From positions 1 through 13,846 of the forward strand of contig LSSL01003561.1 of assembly GCA_001953115.1 (NCBI GenBank): DNA of 13,846 nucleotides, read 5' to 3'. The position numbers and the translations under genes were made by a program. Every line of letters begins with the position of its first letter. The stretch's first letter is position 1. The notes under the pieces were generated by a model, which saw only the letters and a program-made list of their open reading frames with translations, did not search any database and was not told the DNA's origin. This DNA is from Smittium mucronatum. Its lineage: Eukaryota > Kickxellomycota > Harpellomycetes > Harpellales > Legeriomycetaceae. Shown here piece after piece: positions 7,906-13,846 of the stretch.

Positions 7906-8596
7906 TCTAGTCATTTGGGATATGATAGCTTGTGTCAGTGGTAGCTTTGGTATGCATGCCAAATGCCTACCATCTGTCCATTAAAATCGATATTCGATCT
8001 CCAAATTGATCTCCCTATGCAAAAATTAGTGAATAAATAACAAAACAAAATAAGCCACTTTGAATCTAAAACAGCAACAGCAAAATTATAAAAGTGAAAT
8101 AAATTAAGAATGTCGAAAAGTATAAAAAACATCAACTTACGATGTATTTTTAATCGACCTCGGCAATATCGTGCAAATACTTTAAAAAACCTATAAACTT
8201 ATATCTTTTAAAAATAATTTTACAAAACAAAAACAAAAACGCCCAATAAAAATAAAAATTAAAGCAAGAAAAAAAAAAACAGAAGATAAAAAAAAATTCT
8301 TCATTTCTTTATCTTATTCCTTATTATTTTATAACTCACTTAAATAAAACACCCAATTGGCCCTTTCCAGGCCCAAATTTGTGCCTTGCCCCTATTTGCG
8401 TATATTTGCAATTCCAATTGGTTTAAAAATATGATCAGCCCAATGGTAATCAAATAAAATTAAACTAATAATAACATTGAGCGAAAAGTGAAAGCCATTT
8501 TTTGTGCCATCGCCCCTGAAAGGGTTAAGCAAGCAAATTTTTGCTTGTATAGAAAAATCGGGGAATGAACTTGAATAAATAGTGGAACTATGATTG
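7906..8596. other. Non-coding stretch between repeat R copies
   Basis: No gene is supported; a 66-codon minus-strand frame at 7935-8135 is Phe/Ile/Leu-rich and featureless. Visible structures are an imperfect palindrome around TTGGTATGCATGCCAA (7945-7960), two CCAATTGG palindromes (8353-8360 and 8414-8421), a related pair of segments beginning TTTGTGCC (8378 and 8501) that both continue into GCCCCT, and AAGCAAA/TTTGCTT at about 8530-8546. Confidence 0.6.
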
Positions 8597-8822
8597 TGGG
8601 ATGTTTCCTAAATACCAGCTAGCTATTTGTTAGTTATTATAACTATTTATCAAATAGAAGTTTTCTAATTAAAACACAACCAATAGAAAACAAGTGTAAA
8701 CTTTTTGTATTGATCTGCATAATTCATTCAAGAAGAAATTGCTCTAATTGCTTAGTTTTGTATCTAATCATATATTTTGTACCAATTTAGATAATTTTGT
8801 ATCAGTTTACATTTGTGCCATT
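8597..8822 (+). repeat. Dispersed repeat R, copy 3
   Basis: Direct-orientation relative of copy 2. TTTCCTAAATACCAGCTAGC at 8605-8624 and the following CTATTTGTTAG match 3351 onward. TTTTTGTATTGATCT near 8703 matches CTTGTATTAATCT near 3447. The end, with three spaced TTTTGTA motifs, matches copy R1 inverted, including a 25-base exact run (8792-8816). The middle (about 8730-8755) differs from the other copies. Confidence 0.65.
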
Positions 8823-9208
8823 TATGAAATGGGAAGGTAAATAAACTAAAAAATTGCAAATCGATTTCTAATAAAGTACTGCGTAATATTAATATTAATA
8901 TTGGTGCCGAAAAGTAATTGGCCACCTTTGCTGAAGATGTGCGGCTATCCTTTTCCAGAAAGGATTTGTCAAGAAATACCCACTCAGTAACTATTTTGAC
9001 AATCCCGATATGCAAAAAAAAAACCTAATATTTTGATTACAACTCTATATTTCACTTAAAATTTTATATCAAACTAACCAAATAGATCTTTTCTCTTCAA
9101 ATTAATTTCCATACACTTTTTTACATTATATTCTTTTTCATTATTATTCCACTTTTTTTATATATCCCCTCTTACATAAGATAAAATTAAAATAAAATCT
9201 TACCTGCA
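8823..9208 (+). promoter_or_regulatory. Upstream region of the WD40 gene
   Basis: Non-coding DNA before the WD40 start codon. TTAATATTAATATTAATATT at about 8885-8904 is a short simple repeat. It is followed by GCCGAAAAGTAATTGGCCAC and short inverted repeats (ATCCTTT/AAAGGAT around 8947-8965; TTGTCAA/TTGACAA around 8966-9002). From about 9100 the strand is T/C-rich, with TATATA at 9159-9164, roughly 45 bases before ATG. A TATA element or pyrimidine-rich fungal-type promoter is plausible but unproved. Confidence 0.35.
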
Positions 9209-12200
9209 ATGAGCGGAAATCGTTTTGCCTTTTTCTCCAAAAAAAAAAATCACACCCATCCTTCTAGTATCGACAGACTTTCGGTACTTGATTCTGATAA
9301 GCTGGTTATTCCTAACAACCAAAACCCTCCAAGCTTTAATCCGGGTTCTCACAATAATTTAAAATACAATTCAAATGATAATTTGATTACCCGCTCCCAA
9401 AATAAAATTCCAGTTTCAGATTCCCCGTCTGAAATTAATATAGCTAGACGAAGTGGAAATTTCTCTCAAGCTGATAATATCAATAACTCTAAAGCTCAAA
9501 TCTCTATCCCTAACGATAAGATTTTAGAATCTAATAGCTTTAATCACCCTATCCACAACCAAGACACAAAAAGTATTATAAAAGATAATTCCACGCACGA
9601 AAAAGTACACTCTAGTCCCACTTCTATTCATTTTTATGTTAATTCCATTTCAAACTATAATTCTAAAACACCTAAAATTTCCTTTCAGAATGCTAATCCC
9701 TCTAATTCGGTTTCCAGTTTTCTAAATAAAAATGTAAATAATTCTATTTCCGATTCCAATTACTCTAGCCAAAAGTTAATTTCTCCAACCCATGTTCCCA
9801 ATCCACTCAATCAAAGTTCTGAATTTTCAACCTTAAATTCCAGCTCCCAAGCAATACCTTTGTCTGACCAGCAATCAAGGAATTATTTTCCAAACAAAAA
9901 TATCGAATTCTCAAACCCTAAAATTATCGATAGCCAGTATAATAATAACTCGATCTCTATTTCTTCTAATCATCCAAATGTAATTAAACTGAATTCAAAT
10001 ATTCGATATGCGTCATCTATTGAAGCTATTCCTCAAAGTTCCATCTCCAACAATCTTCCATTAGTTTCTCCCCAAATTCAAATCCAACCTGTGCATTCTA
10101 ATATTGTTAAAACTCGATATAATTCTCAAACAAATGATTCTATCTTGAATTATCCATCCAAAAATTCACTGGTTTCTGTAATATTCCCTAAATACTTTTA
10201 TAAATTTTTTCCTAGTTTTAAATTTACAGTTTAACATATTTTCTATTTAGGAAAATTTAAAAAGACCATCCTCCAGTTCTCAAAGCCCCCTCGACTTAAT
10301 TAACGAGTCTAAAAGATTAAAAGAGTCCTATATCTCCCCATCCACAAGTGAGATCATTAATTTGAAATTGATAATATCCTCTTTTTTTTTATCTTTTATT
10401 TCCTCTTATCCATACTTACATTATACCTATTCTTAGCTGATAGTAACAGTTTATCTGAAATAAACAGGCACGTTGAAAAAGTAAAATCTTCTTTTGATTC
10501 GGAGACTGTTAGCTTAGAATCTACTGGTGATTCTCTCTTGAAAACAATAGATTCATTAAATTACGATCTTAGTTCAAGGGAAGTTGTTAGAGATCTCAGA
10601 TTATTACTAAGTTTGGTAATTTAAAACTCCTATTATCTTTAAAGGTTTTTTATATAAAAAATCACCAATTTTTTACTTTTTTCTCTTTGCAGATGGAGAC
10701 TGAAAAATCAAAGTTCACTCAGTACAACTTGAAGGTATATTATAAATTATACAGAACTTCTTTTAATTAATTATTTTACTATTATGTTATTTTTTAAAAT
10801 ACACTAATTCATTTTTTATGTAAAACTAATTAGGCACAGGAATCTGCTAAGTTTTTGTTAGAAACTTGTGGTATTATAGAAAAACGTGTTGGAATGCTTG
10901 TTAACCACCCCCAGATTATTACTAATAATACTATTTCAGAGTCTAGCCCAACTGCACAAGTCACACCAAGCAACCCTCAAGCCCAACCACCTAAAATTAT
11001 TTCACATAGATCAAATATTAATCCTTTGGATGAACGAGATAAAATCTCTAAAATACTTGACTCTCCTATTAAATTTCTCTCTGATATCTCTAAAAATATC
11101 GCTAATAATGGCGACACTACTGACTACAAACCACAGATTCATTCAGATGTAAAAAATATTCCCGAATCATCAAATACTCTTTCAAAAATTGATTCTAGTT
11201 CAAATCCACTTACAATAATTCCAAATACCCCCTCAAGACCCAAGGTTAAACATAAACTTTCTGCGGATAATGTTGATTCAGCCAATAAAATTAACTTAAA
11301 GGATTTTTCCAATTCATCAAATTCTATTGTAAATGATAAATTAGACATTTGCTACAGATCTAAAAGAGACATTCTTTATAGCTTACAATCCATCCCAATT
11401 AAGGCTTTTAGAAGAAAACCTAGAGGTCTCTTGGTTAAAGAAATATTCGCCTCTGACTCTAGCTCTTCTATGTCTGCTGTTACAGGGTCACTCGATGGAT
11501 CTCTTCAGTTCTGGAATGTGGAATCAATGTCAATGTTAATTGATGGCTGTGTAAATTTTCCAAAAAAACAATTTCCTGAACATTTATCCATGGTCTCAAA
11601 TAATACTATTTGTGCTTTATTGTCAAAAACCGGGGACGAATCAAACCCCGAAAACTCTATATCAAAAAGTCGGTCTAACAATGAACAAAATCCTTCTGAT
11701 AACGAAAATTCGCTGGCTTTAATAACCATAGACTCTATAAGTTCAAAATCGGTTGACTATTCCATCAACTATATCCCCACACACGATTCTCGTCAAAAAC
11801 GTAGCATATCTGTGGTGTCCGCTATTTCAGGGGGATATTATTCAGATGGTGGTCCTATTGTCTTTGCTACCGCTGGTTACGATAAGCGTTTAGACCTCTG
11901 GAATATCGAGTTTGATTCTTTTAAAAGACCTTTTGCAAATGGAGTTTATCCAATAGCCAGCTGCCACTCATCCTCCATCCAAGCACTTGAATTTGAAAGA
12001 ACAAGATCCTGGCTGTTTTCTGGCGGCTCCGATTGCAGATTACAAGTTACAGACTTGGGATCTGAATCGGTATTGTCAAATTCTAAATACAATGATAGAG
12101 TAATTATTTATTATTTCAATTCTTTTTTTCCATTCTTATATCTCCTTTTTTAAACGATCATCTTTTCTCATTTTTTGTTAACTTTTTTTTTTTCGATTTA

Positions 12201-12899
12201 GATAAATAACATTGTTATACATCCGGAAAACCCCAATATACTCATGATAAAGTAACAATATATATATATATGAACATAATATAAAAATATTTTAAAATGT
12301 ATTCAACTTTAGCTATGCCTCTGTCCGGGATCAATTTAGATTAATCGATCTAAGGGCTCCTTTGTTTACTCCAAAAGTGGCTCTTCAATTTGGATATCCT
12401 AGTGATAAAAATCAATCAAGATATGTTGTTCCCTCTTTTGACCCTGAAGGTAAATACGTTATTAGTGGCCTTCATGATACGACCGAGGGAGAGGGCGGTC
12501 TTTTTTTATGGTATAAACTTCTCATTAGTCAACATTCTTAAACTTTTAAATAATTTTTTTACTTTTTCTTAATCAATTAAAAATTTTCATCATTCATATT
12601 AACTTAACCTCATTTTAAAACCCTTATAAATAATTTTAATCTTTTAGGGATATTCGTTTCACTAATGTAGCTAAAACTACACCGCAATCAATATCGATAC
12701 ATGGTAATTCACTATAAAATTATAACAATAGCCTAAAAAATAAAACGCAAAAATTTGTTCTTTTATTTTTAATAATTATTATATAGAAAAAAGAGTTATC
12801 TCCACTCAATTCGTTCCTAATGAAAAAAAACTGTTGACTATCAGTAGTGATAACACTCTTACTTTCACAGAATACAAAACCACAGTTGCCACCAAATAG
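9209..12899 (+). CDS. WD40-repeat protein, nine exons
   Basis: Exons are inferred at 9209-10177, 10251-10347, 10437-10615, 10693-10734, 10834-12099, 12202-12251, 12313-12510, 12648-12703 and 12787-12899. All introns are GT-AG (61-137 nt) and phases agree throughout, giving 989 residues. Residues 1 to about 350 are Ser/Asn/Pro-rich and probably disordered. About 356-450 is charged and likely helical (EINRHVEKVKSSFDSETV onward). A second low-complexity linker follows. About 610-989 forms WD40 blades ending GSLDGSLQFWNVE (647-658), GYDKRLDLWNIE (777-788), GGSDCRLQVTDLG (826-838), RDQFRLIDLRAP (873-884), EGGLFLWDIRF (928-938) and SSDNTLTFTEYK (972-983), plus a weaker one near 720. The propeller suggests a protein-binding scaffold; the partner is unknown and no named family was recognised. 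The fold is secure, the role is not. An unspliced read stops in intron 1. Confidence 0.9.
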
Positions 12900-13530
12900 C
12901 ATAACTATCAAATAACCTCTTCAAAACATTTATCATATTGCTATTTTGGTTTTATTTTTTCTGAAACTTTTAATCATTTCATTTATATTCTGGTAATTAT
13001 TTCAAAATATTTGTATATATCTGAACTACTGAGTTTTAACTGATAAATAACTTAAATTTTTCAGCTATTTTTTAAACATATAAACCATAGAATCTTTAAA
13101 TTAGTAAGAAATCTGCAATAAAAAATAAGCTGGCTTTTTTCGTTTAGTTTTTGAACTTTTGTTTTTTATTTCCTATATTAACAGCTTATTTATGTAAATT
13201 ATTGGGAAAGGTTCATTTTGATAAATTTTATAGTTATTAACACAAATTCAATAAAAAATTTTGTTTTATAAATAATCTATTAATATTAAATATTGAATAA
13301 ATTTTACAACCTGGCTAAAAACCCATAAAATGTGTTTATTTCAGATTTTCACTGATAAAAAATCTCAATAAAAGATCAAGATTATTCATAAGTTAAAAAT
13401 TAACTTATTTTGTATTTTTTTTAATGATTAATTTAAAATTATATCATCTCCACGAGCATTTTTTCCATTCATTTTATAGTAAATTTTATAAATTTGAATT
13501 TTTTAAAAACCATAAAAGTTAACAGTTAAG
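12900..13530. other. 3' flank of the WD40 gene, A+T-rich
   Basis: No coding sequence is seen on either strand. AATAAA-type motifs occur at 13117-13122 and again near 13367, either of which could serve polyadenylation of the WD40 transcript; the first is about 220 bases past the stop. Otherwise only A+T-rich DNA without recognised repeats. Confidence 0.5.
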
Positions 13531-13546
13531 CTTTAAACCTCAAAAG

Positions 13547-13577
13547 TGGACACTTGGTACTAATATACCAGACCAAG
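13547..13577. repeat. Inverted repeat ACACTTGGT/ACCAAGTGT
   Basis: A perfect nine-base stem with a 13-base loop (ACTAATATACCAG), preceded by CAAAAGTGG. The AAAAGTGGACACTTGG arrangement looks like the ends of some Tc1/mariner-type transposons, but no transposase or partner end is present in the window. Confidence 0.6.
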
Positions 13578-13597
13578 TGTACTAAATAGCAAAAAAC

Positions 13598-13670
13598 GGC
13601 TCTCTTTCGGTTTCCGTGTGGTAAAAATCACGGCTCAAATCGATCGATTTTAAGCTATAAAACGAGAGCC
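13598..13670. other. Nested inverted repeats, possible structured RNA or element
   Basis: GGCTCTC (13598-13604) pairs with GAGAGCC (13664-13670). Between them lie CCGTG (13614-13618) with CACGG (13629-13633), and a 14-base palindrome AAATCGATCGATTT (13637-13650). The set can fold as a closing stem with two inner hairpins. On the minus strand the closing stem is followed by G and then a run of six T, as in a Pol III stop. No known RNA family was recognised, and a small inverted-repeat transposon is equally possible. Confidence 0.5.
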
Positions 13671-13846
13671 AATAAAATCCAAGTAAGAAAAGTTTTAAAG
13701 ATTATCAGTTTTGTCACAAGTGACAATTTTTTTACACCACGAAGACGTGCTCCTGAAACTTCGCGTATTAATCAAAAAACATCCGTACTGTTATTTTAAA
13801 CTCTTTGCCAAAGTTTGGGAGAGTTTGGACAAAGCTAACATCTAAA
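13671..13846. other. Non-coding window end
   Basis: No gene is supported. Two further short hairpins are present: TGTCAC-AA-GTGACA near 13713-13726 and CACG-AAGA-CGTG near 13738-13749. G+C content is higher than in the preceding flank, so a new unit (gene or repeat) may begin beyond the edge. Confidence 0.4.

Noticed and set aside
7935..8135. 66-codon minus-strand frame
   Set aside because: Hydrophobic only through A+T-rich codons; the region is flanked by repeats and has no coding signal.
8764..9015. 83-codon minus-strand frame
   Set aside because: It overlaps repeat R3 and the WD40 upstream region and has no recognisable motif.
12390..12572. Separate 60-codon plus-strand gene
   Set aside because: It overlaps exon 7 in another frame; exon 7 in the spliced frame gives WD40 sequence.
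12720..12911. Minus-strand frame opposite the last WD40 exon
   Set aside because: It is antisense to intron 8 and exon 9, whose plus-strand reading continues the propeller.
13598..13670. tRNA gene
   Set aside because: The closing stem is seven bases long as in a tRNA, but there is no B-box-like GGTTCGA sequence, no anticodon arm of the right spacing and no CCA-proximal pattern.

Overview
The window is eukaryotic and very A+T-rich. It holds one intact, intron-containing protein gene, one decayed mobile element of the DIRS (tyrosine-recombinase retrotransposon) type, and several diverged copies of non-coding repeats. The introns are short (61-137 nt), GT-AG, with T-rich 3' ends, and their removal gives one continuous reading frame. 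A DIRS element beside compact introns and an A+T-rich background fits an early-diverging fungus (zygomycete or gut-fungus grade) best. A protist is not excluded, and the sequence does not settle the taxon.

Layout. 1-156 is a perfect GTATTA hexamer array. 157-3469 is non-coding and A+T-rich. It carries two diverged direct copies (A, 1785-2208; B, 2858-3268) of one repeat and parts of a second repeat family (R1, 2225-2400, inverted; the left part of R2, 3345-3469). 3470-7827 is a DIRS-like retrotransposon read on the minus strand: upstream inverted terminal repeat (7684-7827), Gag-like region, reverse transcriptase/RNase H, tyrosine recombinase, internal complementary region (3687-3783) and downstream inverted terminal repeat (3506-3650) with a roughly 36-bp extension. 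The coding parts are broken by stops and frameshifts, so the copy is dead, but the cis-acting parts are all still visible. The right part of R2 resumes at 7829, so the element landed inside a pre-existing R repeat. 7906-9208 is non-coding and contains a third R copy (R3). 9209-12899 is a nine-exon plus-strand gene for a 989-residue protein: a Ser/Asn-rich amino half, a helical stretch, then a WD40 beta-propeller. 12900-13846 is non-coding and ends in a cluster of nested inverted repeats.

How the parts relate. The retroelement's outer ends are both re-stated, joined and in reverse complement, inside the internal complementary region. That is the arrangement DIRS elements need to form the circular intermediate which the recombinase integrates. 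R1 is an uninterrupted paralogue of the target, so pre-insertion site, end points and crossover trinucleotide (GTT) can all be read within this one window. The WD40 gene appears unaffected by the nearby element and shows no link to it.
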